The translations under genes and the position numbers were made by a program. A stretch of 64,000 nucleotides of DNA from Topomyia yanbarensis (lineage: Eukaryota; Arthropoda; Insecta; Diptera; Culicidae). The stretch spans positions 103,713,845 to 103,777,844 of the forward strand of contig NC_080671.1 in assembly GCF_030247195.1 (NCBI RefSeq), read 5' to 3'. Under the pieces are notes generated by a model. It saw nothing but the letters and a program-made list of their open reading frames with translations, was not told where the DNA came from and did not search any database. Every line of letters begins with the position of its first letter. Position 1 is the stretch's first letter. Below, piece by piece: positions 1 to 11,572 of this stretch.

Positions 1-28
1 ATGGTTTCAGATATCGATTTCCCTAATC

Positions 29-445
29 CAGTCTTCCCAAATGAACATCGAACACAATGTTCGCTCTAGTTCTGTGCTCATTCTACACCATCATTTCGTG
101 TGCAAACTTGAACGCGCTAATGCGTACCAAAACACGCGCACATGTTCGTCTGCACAACCGAACCTCATGTACGTACGCGGTGTTCGTACACACAGGTTCT
201 TTGATACTAGTTTTCACTTTCTCTCATCAATCATCACTAGCATTGACTCATTCTATTTGTGTGTGCCTTTCTTATGTACGCACACGGTTTACGTACACGG
301 TGTTTAAACCTAAGTTTGCACATCGTTCGCTTGTGTTCGGTATTCGATGCGAACCTGTACACAAAGGCAAAGCATGTTTGAGGTTGAACGCGTGCACGAA
401 ATTTTGTACACGGGTGCAAACTTGTCGATGTTCATGGGAAGACTG
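29..445. mobile_element. hAT-type MITE with perfect 8-bp target duplication
   Basis: A 417-bp non-autonomous element. The left end reads CAGTCTTCCCAAATGAACAT and the right end is its near-perfect inverse. It is flanked by a perfect direct repeat CCCTAATC at 21-28 and 446-453. An 8-bp duplication and termini starting with CAG fit the hAT superfamily. The interior is rich in motifs such as GTACAC and has no transposase. Short open frames inside it on both strands are not genes. Confidence 0.8.
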
Positions 446-453
446 CCCTAATC

Positions 454-3219
454 TTCTCGTCAACCCCCTTCCGAAAATACCCAACTTCTATTAGTAACAT
501 TTAGCTAAGAATATGTTATGAACAAGCACTGTATTTATCACTCATATGAGTAAATGCGTCCGGATAACTTGCTACTGCGACAATAAAAACTCAAATTTTC
601 ACTACTCGCACCACTTCTCCGGATAAATACAACACGTTATTTCTCCGGATAAATAAAACCTCCGGAGATTAGCGAATGAGTTGATCACGGTATTCTTTTT
701 GCGCTCGCTGCTTTGCTGTCGTTATTCCAAAACACGAAAAAACAAGTCTATCCCACTTCTTTTGCGCTTTTCTTGGAAATTAAGAGTATATTTTGACGCT
801 TTAATTGATTTTCATGAAATTAAAATATTATCACCTTCTCCGGTGAGAAGAAAAAAACAAATAAATTTTATCCTTAAAATTATTCTGACACTATTTGTGG
901 AGACGAAGAATTTTGCGACTCATCTTATCTCGTACAAGTTAGACATCGGATAAGCTTCTTCTTGCGTGAGTGAGAAGTACAATGCCTAGTTATGAATACA
1001 ACTTTATACCGTACTGTACAAATTTAAACCACTTTGCGAACTTGGTTCATAAAAGAGAGTTTGTGATTTCGTATTGAGTTCTTAAAAAAAGTTACAGTCA
1101 AAACAATCGTCAGTAGCCCAGACACGAAAGCGACAACCAACGAAGCGAACCGAATGACCCTCAGATGTTATCAGCTGATGCTGAAACCTTGGAAAAAATC
1201 TTCGCACACACTGGTAAATTGCGTGCAAAGAAGGCGATGGACAGGGTTCACATTGATTATGTTTGTGGTATTGTTTATTTGTTATAAATAAATTAAAGAC
1301 ACTCGGCTCCGTTAAAGTTCACGCACTAAGCTGTGTAAAATAAATGAAATGAAAAAGGTTAGTGAAATTTGCTTTGGTTATCTTCATGCGGCATTGGTAT
1401 TACATCATCTCTACTTGTCTCGATCGAGATTCAATGTGTTCCTAATTTGCTCTCAAACTATTTGGTAACTCCAACGGACAGTATATTCCCATCATTATGT
1501 TTATATGCAATATTCATTGTTTTTGCTCGTGGAAATGATAGAGATTGCATCAGGGCACCTTCCGACTGGAATACTGGATGATGGAGTGGATTGCCAACCT
1601 AAACGATTTACGGAAAACCTTCCGTTACTCCTGATGGTCTGAAATGAGTTACACGAGCCTTTCAAACAATCAGACGGGTATAACCTGGTAATGCGAATTT
1701 TTTATTTCGTAACCGGATGTTATTGTTGGAAAGAGATTCTCTGTTTATCCGCGGCATGCGCGTAAATGCCTCTGTTTACGGGTCCGCTCATTTTGGCCCT
1801 TCGTTAACAGCTATAGTACGAAAGTTACCCGATAATATTCAGTGTACTGTGTACAGTGTACTGAAAATTAACCCGAATCTACTGGTAATGCCCTGAACTG
1901 ATGCTGGTTTCCTACTACATGCACATTGATACATACATACAATGTACTGTATGGACATTCTTTGTTTCAAACATTATTTTTTTAGAAAAGGTGTTTTTTC
2001 AAGAAATCTTTTCCTTACTTGTATAAATTAGATAGCACTTTGGTAATGCAATAAAAAATATGCACGTCCATACACTATGTTGTCTATACACTGAAGATAT
2101 TTGGGAAAAATATAAATATTTCAACAAGTTATTTTTCTTCTTTTTTGCAGGCGGCTGCCCACAAACTGGTAAGATTGCAATAAATCGCTGATGACAAATC
2201 TGAGGCATCAAAGACACGTAATTCCTCACCATTTTTACACACTCAACGGGAAATCGTTCGACGGATGTGGTGATTTATATTTCGCTGATTCATGAGTCTC
2301 ATATCATATATGGAAGTTGCAAACACCGTATTCAGTTATTTTTCTTAAAGGGTGATGAGCCTGATTTTATTTAATTAGGGTCAGTGTCGCATTATTAACT
2401 ATGTACTATAATTAATGAAATACGCCCAAACTTTTTCTTTGCTCTGTTCCAGATATGGACCAATAATTGTGGAATACTCGCGTTTGAGTGAAACGATAAC
2501 TAACATTGAGCAGCTCATTTTTTACCTTGCCATTTCAGTTAATACGTTGAGAAAAGCTAACAGAATCTAACCTACTGGGTAGTGTGAAACTAGGAATATA
2601 AAAATGTGCTCACAACTCTACTTGTTATTTGCGCGACTTTGTCACGTGGAGATCCACTGAACTTATTCAGTCGAATGTTGTAACAAAGAAAAAACAGCGT
2701 CAAACGAACAAGAATGACAGACCCGTGACATATGTTAAATACTGACACAAACATCTAAATGTGATCGGTTTGCAAACGTGCAAAATTAATTTTGTCTAAC
2801 CTGCTGTACATACCATTTTTAAGTTTCAAAACATCTGCTCAAACAAATTGTACTTGAAGAAAAATGCCCAAACAACAATACAAACCATTCAAAAAGTACA
2901 AATCATCGAACAACAATCGTGGTACCAAAGCTGATCCTCACCGGTTGTAATTATTTGGCAAATGACCTCATCACTCCGTAGATAGAGGGTTCTCTTGAAG
3001 GCAAACTCATTACCGTACGTACCTGACATTGTTGCAAAGTTAGCGCCTTGAAATATGCGCAGTGCTTCGGAAGGGGCACATTATTTCGGTCACGGGACGG
3101 ACGGGGGATGGAACGCGACCTAAACGACGAACCTCTGCGGAGTAAAATATAGCACGTTCGATTTATCCACAGTTTACACTAGTTTGGGGCAGTTTTCTGT
3201 AATACTGCAGTGAACGGAT
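454..3219. other. No gene recognised; unassigned AT-rich sequence
   Basis: No convincing coding region. A TCCGGATAAAT motif recurs near 600-660. A small palindromic cluster built from CAGTGTACTG lies near 1840-1875. At 2349-2361 there is a lone copy of the GGGTGATGAGCCT terminus that bounds the MITE at 20940-21258, so this is probably a remnant of that family. The stretch 3000-3220 is more GC-rich and could be unique host sequence. Confidence 0.4.
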
Positions 3220-3345
3220 CCGATCTTCTGAGCCCCCGATTTTGTCAGCCTCGTATGAAAGTATGTTTGATGGGCTCTAGCAGACGTACCCAGTCAAATT
3301 TGAATAAATCTTTTATCTTCAGCCAAAATTAAACCAGGAGCTGAT
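3220..3345 (+). repeat. Dispersed repeat, second copy near 56.64-56.76 kb
   Basis: The stretch with GATTTTGTCAGCCTCGTATG, followed by TTTGATGGGCTCTAGCAG, matches a diverged stretch at about 56640-56765 in the same orientation (GACTTTGTCAGACTAATG, then TTTGATGGACTTTAGCAG). No coding content or termini are resolved, so only membership of a repeat family is claimed. Confidence 0.5.
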
Positions 3346-3440
3346 AAAATGGTTATTGACAGTATTTAAATTAATTTTCCAACAGGAAATATCAGTGCTT
3401 TGTTTACCCTATTCTACTCTGACACGGTAGCGAGGCATAT

Positions 3441-3674
3441 TTACTCCGGCGTTTCAACTTCGTTCTGTGCGTTCTGCTGGTTGGTAGACACATAGGAATT
3501 GTTCGAAATTAAACTTTCAACTGCGGTTTTCCGTAGCTTGCCGAAAACAATTTGGTCGGTAGCTGTTGTGGTAGGGGAAGGAGAACCAAGTAGGGCCAAA
3601 TTGACTTTAAACGGCGTGGCAATTTTTGGCACTTTGAAATCTTCATATTTCGCCCTAGGCTGACGCAGCAGCAC
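3441..3674 (-). CDS. Unrecognised open frame, possible host exon
   Basis: A 78-codon open frame with protein-like composition, including PKIATPF and PSPTTTATDQ. There is no in-frame ATG near its 5' end, so it cannot stand alone as a normal start. A TAG just upstream, in the context CAGCCTAG, could be a splice acceptor but this is unproven. It ends in TAA at 3441-3443. It lies in one of the few non-repetitive-looking stretches of the first 5 kb. I do not recognise a family. It may equally be a chance frame. Confidence 0.18.
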   Translation of the reverse strand: MLLRQPRAKYEDFKVPKIATPFKVNLALLGSPSPTTTATDQIVFGKLRKTAVESLISNNSYVSTNQQNAQNEVETPE

Positions 3675-4786
3675 GACTCACTCAGTTGGCGTTGGCTATA
3701 GCGCGGCTGACCGCTGCTGATGTCGATGATGATTGTGGTGGTGATGATGATGATGACGACAGACGCTGTATGATGTGTGAGTTGTTTTTGTTTACGATTT
3801 GGCGTGACTAATGATGCAGAGCGGAAAAAAAAACAAAGTGGAGAAGCGTGGCTTTTTTGTACGCTATAAAAGCTGCAATGAAATTAGAGAGGATTACTCG
3901 ATCGCTTGATTCAGGTGAATGTCAAATGAATTTGAATGGTACTACTAAATAAAACAGTCAAGAGATCCGGTATTAGAGAAATGTACGTAGTTCCGAGGTC
4001 AGCAAGAAGTTTAAAATGGTGTGTCTTGACACTCACTTGTTGTAGTAAAAGGGCCAGGGTCGTTTTCAAGATGAATGTAGAACGCACTCAAGAAACCTAA
4101 TGAAGATGTATGTTTCCCAGATATTTGCACAACCCTTGTTAGACTAAGAAATATTTTGTAAAGATTCATGAGACTCATATCGTTAGTCGACAAATATACA
4201 CCCAGGTTTTTTTTACGCGGGGGATACGTACGTGTACGTGTAATTGGAAAATCCGCGTAAAAAACCGCGTTGATTCGAAAATCTGCGTAAAAAAACTCAG
4301 CAAAAGACTATTTTTGGAAGTTTTTTTTTTGCATGGATTTCGTGCGGTTATTAATTAATGCGGTTTTTTTAAAGTATTCTAAGTCCTTTTGAATGCAAAA
4401 GACTTAGAAGATTTTCGGAAAGATGGAAGAGACGGGCCTGCAAGACGCCCACACCCCAACAATAACGGTATTTTCGGAATGGTCTTGAAGAGAAGATGCC
4501 AGAAATTGATTTTTGATGCCAAGTTGAAATCAAAGATGGCGACTTCAATATGGATATTTTCGGAATGGTCTAGACGAGTAGGTGCCAGAAATAAATAAAT
4601 CTGAACCTTCCCCGCAAGGTTTTTCATGAAAAATTTATTTTTGGCGCCATTTTCAAATCCCAGATGGCGACTTCCGGCTTAGCGAACTAAATCAACATGA
4701 GTATTTTTGGAATGGTGTTGACGAGTAGCAGACAAACGTCGATGTTTGATGTCATTTTAAAATTCTAGATGGCGACTTCCGGTATA

Positions 4787-5692
4787 GGGTAAGGTGGGGC
4801 AAATCCGACCGTTGGGTAAACCCGACCCCCCTCTGTTACCGAAAATCAGAAGCACTACGCGAACTAATATCAATGTTGTCGTGTAGAGCATCGAAAATAA
4901 TCATAATGGTGATATGACAGCATTTTATTAGTCTACATTGGGATGCTCATATGACAAAAAGTGTGTTTTTACAACTTTTGATTTGACTTTTGTGCATCAT
5001 TGACTACAGGATATTTCTGATTGTTAAAGTGATTGCATAATAAATGTAAGTGGACTTAAATTCTTTGATTTAAGTCCTACAAAGTGCATAGATGAATTTA
5101 GTTCAACCTTTTTCATATTTTTTTAATTGCGTCATAATGAAAAATGACGCGGTGGGGCAAATCCGACCTCTAAATATTGGGGTAAATCCGACCGCTTTTT
5201 TGCTAAGAAAATTTTTATTTATCAAATTGAAATAAATTTTATTGTTATTATTTATTATTTTTATGCAAAATGGTTCATAATTACAAACGAAAGACACAAA
5301 AACGTGATGATTATAGTATTCGTCGAGCAATTGCTCCAATGCACATGGGAATATCATTACGTGCTACTGCTCGTGATTTTAGCATTCCAAGATTGACATT
5401 GAACTCCATTTTCTTCATGTTGCAATTCAATAACACAACATTCATTGATTTATCTTTGATCAAAACATAGGGGGTCGGGTTTACCCCACCATTTTTTAAA
5501 ACAGCAAAAATGAACATTTTTGTAAAACGCTTGTAATTCAAGATATTCCCAAAATCCAAATAAAATGCTATATACAGAAAGTTGCTCAGGAGTCTAACCT
5601 TCAATTTTGTATATAAAACGACTTGATCCGATGTAAAATGAGCATTTTACAGCCAAAACCATTTACTAGGTCGGATTTGCCCCACCTTACCC
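4787..5692 (+). mobile_element. pogo/Tigger-derived MITE with TA duplication
   Basis: A 906-bp element bounded by GGGTAAGGTGGGGCAAATCC and its exact inverse, with TA on both sides (4785-4786, 5693-5694). Internal subterminal copies of the GGGGCAAATCCGACC/GGTCGGGTTTACCCC motif occur near 5152, 5180 and 5470. It retains an N-terminal helix-turn-helix remnant of a transposase (5270-5470) but no catalytic domain. It therefore looks like an internally deleted pogo-group element. It is inserted inside the older foldback at 4199-6362. Confidence 0.75.
5270..5470 (+). pseudogene. N-terminal psq-type HTH remnant of a pogo-like transposase
   Basis: The ATG opens a 66-codon frame starting MVHNYKRKTQKRDDYS and continuing GISLRATARDFSIPRLTL. 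The KRKT motif followed by a helix-turn-helix with SLRATAR and IPRLTL is characteristic of the N-terminal DNA-binding domain of pogo/Tigger transposases (family knowledge). After about residue 46 the frame runs into unrelated residues and stops. The CENP-B-like second HTH and the DDE catalytic core are absent. It would be a non-functional deletion product, or at most a short DNA-binding peptide. Confidence 0.6.
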
Positions 5693-6502
5693 TACCGAAA
5701 TCCCGCATGAAAAATCTGGGAAATCATCTAAATCACCCTCAAATATAAGATCTAATCATAAACCAGCAAAATGCAAAATATTTTTATGTATTCATCCAGA
5801 AGAGTGCGGCGAGAATGGAAGAGAGAGGGAGAGAGAGAAGAAAGAGACATATGTGGTATGAGTTGGGGGTTTTAATATATTCAAATTAAACATATTGCTT
5901 AAATTTAAGTAAATTCAATTGTTTAATTAAAACAACTTCCAAAAATACCCATATTATTTGGGTTATAACGAATGTCGCTCAATCGGAAATCGCCACTTTG
6001 GATTTAAAAATGGCGCCAAAAATCAATTTTTGGAACCTACTCGTTAAGATTATTCCAAAAATACTCATATTGACTAGGTTATAGTAAATGTGGCTAACCC
6101 GGAAGTCACCATCTTGGAATTCAAAATGGCGTCAAACATGGATCTTTGTCTCCTATTCGTCAAGTCCATTCCGAAAATATCCATATTGTTAAGGTGTTAA
6201 GGAGTCTTGCAGACACGTCTCTTCCATCTCTCCGAAAATCTTCTAAGTCTTTTGCATTCAAAAGGAATTAGAATATTTTTGCAAAAACCGCGTTAATTGG
6301 AAAATCCATGTTGTGGTATTTTTTTCGATATTTTCTGAACAAACCTGGTAATCTTTTTTGTGTATTATGATTCAGTGGTGATACAAAATACAATCCAACA
6401 GATATCTCATTTTCGACAAAATTCCATATGGGACTCTTATGCTTATATGGGCAGTACAGTATTCGTAGATTAGTAACGGAATACCTTTTATATGTGCTTT
6501 AT

Positions 6503-7031
6503 GACGAATTTTGCGCAAACTCGAACCAATGTTGGCAGCACCCTATCAGATTTTAATGAAACTTTCTGTACATGAAGACTTTGTCACAAAAAGCCACTTT
6601 GCATCAAAAATAAGCTAGACTGTTTTTTGAAAAGAGCCAAACTTTATTCACCAATTTATTTTTCAAATGGCTATAGTCTAAAACTGACAAAACCTACAAA
6701 AAAATGTTGTAGGAGCGATTTTTACAAAATTAGTCAAATTTTTGAATAAAAATATTGAAAAAATTCTTCATTGACTCCTACACTGAAAAAAATCGATTTT
6801 AAAAATTTAAAGTCGATTTACAAATAAACCCCATTTTTTGATTTGGATGAAATTTTGTTGCAAGATAGGTAATTATGTTCCCTACAGTACCGTCAAAAGT
6901 TCAAGTGGGCACTTTCAAGTAAAAAAAGTTATTTTAATAAAAAACTTTTCCTTATCCAAACTGATTTTTTTTCTACAATGTATTTTTATCGGAAACTAAA
7001 CCAATGAAAGTCATAATCATCTCAGAATCCA
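6503..7031 (+). repeat. Left arm of a 0.53-kb inverted repeat
   Basis: This segment recurs in reverse complement at 10884-11572. Shared stretches include AATGTTGGCAGCACCCT, CAGATTTTAATGAAACTTTC, CTACACTGAAAAAAATCGAT and AAAGTCATAATCATCTCAGA. The left arm lacks the 161-bp MITE found in the right arm. At that site it reads GGCTATAG, with a single TA, and so represents the empty site. Confidence 0.8.
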
Positions 7032-8057
7032 ATAAAGCTCAGTTTGTGAGAAGATATTGTCTAATTTAGCAACAAAGCATATTTTTATTAAGAGGTTAAC
7101 TACTTTTTCATTTTTCATGAAACCGAAATTTTTTCATTACTATATCTGAAAGTATAACTCCTTGCGAATGGTTTCCCAAATTTTTATAAAGATCCAAGAA
7201 ATAGATCGAAAGTTACAGCTCTTCCAAGTGCGCTTCGTCTACCTTGAGCGGTGGTAATTTGAAACTTTAATCTCGATTATCTCGAAATGTCGTTTTACTA
7301 AAAACTGTTTTTTCGTGATCACGATTGCCGAAAAACTACTCAATCGATTTTCTTAATTTTTTTTTCAATAGAATGTTATTAATTTTTCTGGAACTTTAAC
7401 GATTCCTTTTTATGCACAAATTTATGTTTCATGGATTAGAATTTTTTAATACAATTTTGAGAGCTTAAAACAGCGATTTTTTACTAAAAACTTTCTCGAA
7501 TGCAGGACAAAAAATATTATTTATTCAACTAATCGTTAAGGTACGAGGAATACTCCTATACTAATGGAATTTTTTGAGTTTTGGGATTTTAGATAATATA
7601 TTGGTCATCAATCGTGATCACCGCAAACCTTTCAAATAAAAAAGGATAAAAGCTATAACTCCGCAAATTATCAATATATTGTTACAAACTTATGCTTGTT
7701 TATTTCACTGAAAAATGTGCAACCAAAATACTGACAATTTTTATTACAAAAAATCAAGAATCCCACTGAAAAAAGTTTATGTCATTAAACAAATATTCCA
7801 TTGCTACTTCGTTGTTTTCTTCTTTAGTGCTGAGGAAGGATCAAGGAAAGAAATAACCACTACAACATTATGTATTGAATTTTACATAATTGTTTATTTA
7901 TTTTTATATATAATATTTGTATTAAAACTATTTTCATGCATGCTATTTTGTATTATTTCTATACAAGGAAAATATTTTTGGTTCAGCTTCTGAATTAGAA
8001 TACCTTGTCGCCTCTACTTTGCCACCAGGAATAGATACAAAATTGTGGAATTTCTGA
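7032..8057. other. AT-rich interior of the inverted repeat, no gene
   Basis: AT-rich DNA without recognisable coding content. The only longer open frame, near 7715-7993 on the plus strand, is low-complexity and phenylalanine/isoleucine-rich, and I do not support it as a gene. The edge at 7990-8057 is continuous with 8849 onward once the MITE at 8066-8840 is removed. Confidence 0.4.
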
Positions 8058-8065
8058 GTACCAGA

Positions 8066-8840
8066 CAGGCATGGGAAAAATCATTTCACGAAACGATCAA
8101 TTTGAAATCATCCACCAACGTGCTCTTACTGTGAAACCCGATCTCGGCAACCCTTCTTGTGCAGAGTTACGCGTTCATGCGAAAGCGAGAAGCAAAACAC
8201 AAAACTGAAAAAAAATGACAGCGCCCGGCTATGATTCATTCTCCATCGCATACGTAGTGTTTTGAATAAAAGCAGAAAGGATCGCAAATGAATGCATTCT
8301 TTCATTCACAAAGATTCATTTCAAAACATTCACCTTGTTCTAATAAAAAAAAACTTGTCGTTCTTGTTTATAGACCTATGAAATTTTCACTTGGGGATCT
8401 TTTATTGTTGAGTAAGTAGTTTGAAATGCGCTGGTGAAAAAAATAACTTCTTAAAACGATTCCGTGCATATCACAATATCAATTTCAAGTGGATTGTAGT
8501 GCAATCTACTTCTCAACATTGATTATAGTGTACATTTGCACTATAAAGATGACTTAACCCAACCAGAGAATACAATGTCACATTCATTTGTGAACTAAAA
8601 GTTGATTCACTTGTGAATGTTTACAGTACAATCTTCCGATTCAATCCGCGAATGAAGAACACGATCTTCTTCATTCAACATAGTACGTATCATTCTTTTA
8701 CCTGGCTCACATATTCGGAAGTTCAAGTAGTAAGTAGTATTTTGGAGAGTTTTAGTCGGATCGTGAATGAACTGGCTGCTGTCAAAGCAATGAACGGATT
8801 CGCCAAGAATCATGCGAATGAATGATAATTTCCATCTCTG
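8066..8840. mobile_element. hAT-type MITE with perfect 8-bp target duplication
   Basis: A 775-bp element starting CAGGCATGGGAAAAATCATT and ending in a diverged inverse (AATGATAATTTCCATCTCTG). It is flanked by a perfect GTACCAGA direct repeat at 8058-8065 and 8841-8848. The interior carries repeated ATTCATTCAC/GTGAAT motifs but no transposase. The 8-bp duplication and CAG ends place it with hAT elements. Confidence 0.75.
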
Positions 8841-8854
8841 GTACCAGATATTGT

Positions 8855-9085
8855 TTAATAATACAGTTCTTCGAGTTCTTCTGACATTTTGTTGTTGTGT
8901 TCAGTGAATATATAGCAGAAAATTACTTTTGTGATATTTTTATTAGTTTGTTCATCTGCCCAGTTATATAACTCTCGGGGAGTTGTTATGGGATTATCAT
9001 AGTCGCGAGCAAGACTGGCTCTTTTTGCCATTCGCTTGAGAGTGTCCTTTTCCACGGGATGTTGCAAAAAAATGTCATTCTGCAC
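8855..9085 (-). CDS. Unrecognised open frame next to the MITE
   Basis: A 76-codon frame starting MQNDIFLQHPVEKDTLKRMA, with PITTPRELYNWADEQTNK in the middle and EELEELYY at the end. The composition looks protein-like and is not low-complexity, but I do not recognise a family. The hAT MITE lies immediately beyond its 3' end, so the original frame may have been cut there. It could be a fragment of an older transposable element or of a host gene. Confidence 0.25.
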   Translation of the reverse strand: MQNDIFLQHPVEKDTLKRMAKRASLARDYDNPITTPRELYNWADEQTNKNITKVIFCYIFTEHNNKMSEELEELYY

Positions 9086-9234
9086 TTAATTCATGGTTTG
9101 AATTGAATCTACACAAGCTTGCGAAGTTTTTCTTATGTTTGTATTACGCTGCTGCTCCATCAGATATGAAATAAAATTTGGAAAAGTTTGTCAATTGTTT
9201 CATAAAATTTATCATTTTTGAGATGAACAAATGA

Positions 9235-10680
9235 ACTGCAGTCTTCCAATCTTACAGTCTTCATTTTTTCTCCGAACAAGAGGTATATATCAAGCTACGC
9301 GGTATTGATAGTTCGAAAGGACCAGAGTCGGACGGTTTTAAGCCATCGCTTATCAAGGAATGCTCTTCATCGCTTGCTCTACCGGCATCTATACTTTTCA
9401 ATCGTTCCCTCGCTGAAAATAGTTTTCATACTAAGTGGAAAGAGGCTGTGATTAGCCCTATCCACAAAACCGGTAATGTACACGACGTCACAAATTACAG
9501 AGGGATTTCTATTCTAAGCTGCCTCCCAAAAATTTTCGAGAGCATGTTGTTAGATATTATCTATCCCTCCGTAAAACACATCATCAGTTCCGATCAGCAT
9601 GGTTTTGTGAGAAAACGCTCTACAACTACCAGCCTCATGAGCTATGTGTCGTCGCTGATTGACAAGATGGAAAAACGACAACAGATGGATGCGGTGTATG
9701 TTGATTTTTCGAAAGCTTTCGATCGTGTTCCTCATCAATTTGCTGTAGAAAAACTAAGGCGCAATGGATTTCCGGACTGGCTGACAAATTGGATCTCATC
9801 GTTCCTTTCAAATCGCAGTGCTTCTGTGCGACTTGGAACTACACTCTCAGATCCATTCCATATTACATCGGGCGTTCCTCAAGGAAGTCATCTTGGACCT
9901 CTTCTTTTTGTACTTTTCGTGAAGGACCTCTGCAGTGAATTGTCGTCATCTAAAGTCATGTTTGCAGATGATTTGAAAATGTATAGTGTTATAACAACTA
10001 TGGTGGACTGTTGCGCATTGCAAATGGACCTCGAAAGGGCTATGGATTGGTGTGACAGAAACGGCATGAGTGTGAACATTCAGAAATGCAGCATAATTAC
10101 TTTCGCACAAGTTCGATCGCCCATTGTTTTCGAATACCTGATGTGTTCTGCTCCTGTACAACGAGTCGCATCAGTCAAAGATCTAGGTATCACTCTCGAC
10201 GGTAAACTACAGTTCACTGCACATGTTTCTTCTGTCATAGCTAAATCCTATGCTGTACTTGGACTCATCAAGCGCAACACTCGTGATTTCAATGATGTTT
10301 ACTGTCTTAAATCTCTATACATCGCACTGGTACGCAGTGTTTTGGAATACGGAGTTACCATTTGGGCCCCGTATCACATCGTCCACATTAATCGTCTCGA
10401 ACGGATACAGAATAATTTCATCAGGTTTGCCCTTCGTCGGCTGCCCTGGGAAAATCGATTACTGCTACCTCCATACGAAGATCGCTGCGCTCTCATCAAT
10501 CTCCCCACGCTGCGAAATAGGCGAATTTTTTTGTAACGACTCTTCATCTTCGACTTGCTTACTGACAACATAGATTCCCCTGCGCTGCTAGCAAAGCTTG
10601 ATTTCAACGTTCTTTCCGGAGAAATGATTTTTTCCGGCGCTCAACACATCGCACGCTATACGGCCAGAATAATCCGCTAG
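9235..10680 (+). pseudogene. Decayed non-LTR retrotransposon reverse transcriptase, 5'-truncated
   Basis: Open from 9235, after TGA, to a stop at 10537, so it is truncated at the 5' side with no endonuclease. Reverse transcriptase motifs in order: SSKGPESDG, YRGISILS, VDFSKAFDRVP (motif A), SGVPQGSHLGPLLF (motif B, 9868 on) and FADDLKMY at 9961-9984 with both catalytic aspartates. A thumb-like region follows with VLEYGVTIWAP and LERIQNNF. A frameshift at a T-run near 10527 puts the last 45 or so codons (LFIFDLLTD to IIR-stop at 10678) in another frame. The type is Jockey/CR1-like, but the exact clade is not settled. It would have copied its RNA at a nicked target. It is now dead. The 3' UTR seems to run to about 10883, where the right inverted arm begins. 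Confidence 0.85.
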
Positions 10681-10883
10681 ATGTTTGCTGCCAGCTTTTC
10701 ACCAATGTTTATCATCTTTTTGATTTTAGTATAAGCAAAGAATCATTCAAATTACAAATAGGTAGTTTATAGTTAGATTACAGTTATAGTAGTCTGTGCG
10801 ATGTAATATTTTTAGTCGAAGACAATATACAATACAATTCACAGTATCATTTTGCATGTATCAGGAACTAGCAGTTGATAAAA

Positions 10884-11572
10884 TGGATTCTGAGATGATT
10901 ATGACTTTCATTGGTTTAATTTTCGATAAAAATACGCTGCAAAAATTCTGTTTAGACAAGGAAAAGTTTTTTTCAAATAACTTTTTTTCCTTGAAAGTGC
11001 CCAACTTGAATTTTGGCAGTAGCTAGGGAATATAATTACCTATCTTGGAACAAAATTTCATCCAAATCAAAAATGGTTTTTTTTGTAAATCGACTTTAAA
11101 TTTTTAAAATCGATTTTTTTCAGTGTAGGAGTCCATTTTTTTTAAAATATTTTTATTCAAAAATTTCATTAATTTTGCAAAAATCACTCTTAAAACATTT
11201 TTTTGTAGGTTTTGCCATTTTTAGACTATACCCGATTAAAATTAAATAGCAAGATTATAACACAATAAAATTTTCGTAACAGATTGTGTTATAAATTTGG
11301 TCTCGTTAGTAGTTAAAATAACAGAAAATTATAACAAGTAACAACGCGAGATATAGTTTTGAAATCTTTTTGTTATGTGTTTCTGATCGGGTAGCCATTT
11401 GAAAAAAATTGGTGAAAAAAGTTTGGCCCTTTTCAAAAGACAATCTAAATCATTTTTGGAAAAACAAAGTATGCAAAGTGGTTTTTTGTGACAAAGTTCT
11501 CTTGTACAGAAAGTTTCATTAAAATCTGAGAGGGTGCTGCCAACATTTGTTCGAGTTTGCGCGAAATTCGTC
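10884..11572 (-). repeat. Right arm of the 0.53-kb inverted repeat, with a MITE inside
   Basis: Reverse complement of 6503-7031. The arm is 689 bp, 161 bp longer than the left arm, which is exactly the size of the MITE at 11231-11391. The bases next to the retrotransposon tail at 10884 mark an abrupt loss of similarity between the two arms. Confidence 0.8.
11231..11391. mobile_element. 161-bp MITE with TA duplication and a paralogous empty site
   Basis: Termini CCCGAT...ATCGGG, flanked by TA at 11229-11230 and 11392-11393. The inverted paralogue at 6503-7031 has a single TA at the corresponding position (near 6671), which confirms the element boundaries and its later insertion. A TA duplication suggests mobilisation by a Tc1/mariner-type transposase. 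Confidence 0.85.

Larger units (their letters stand above)
4199..6362. mobile_element. Foldback-like element of the CACYCAGG/ACGCGG family, interrupted
   Basis: Starts after TA with CACCCAGGTTTTTTTTACGC, the same terminus as the elements at 39621 and 40317. The left arm, 4380-4790, is repeated inverted at about 5940-6300. Shared landmarks are AAAAGACTTAGAAGATTTTC, ATGGAAGAGACG, and GATGGCGACTTCCGG variants. The right end is poorly defined: CCTGG followed by TTTTTTGTG and TA near 6362 is my best guess. A separate MITE sits inside at 4787-5692. No transposase was found. Confidence 0.55.

Noticed and set aside
41..494. Overlapping open frames of 88 and 145 codons near the left edge
   Set aside because: They lie almost entirely inside the hAT-type MITE at 29-445 and have no recognisable protein features.
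3860..3872. TATA-box-like GCTATAAAAGC
   Set aside because: No supported transcription start or coding exon follows on the plus strand, and in AT-rich DNA this match is expected by chance.
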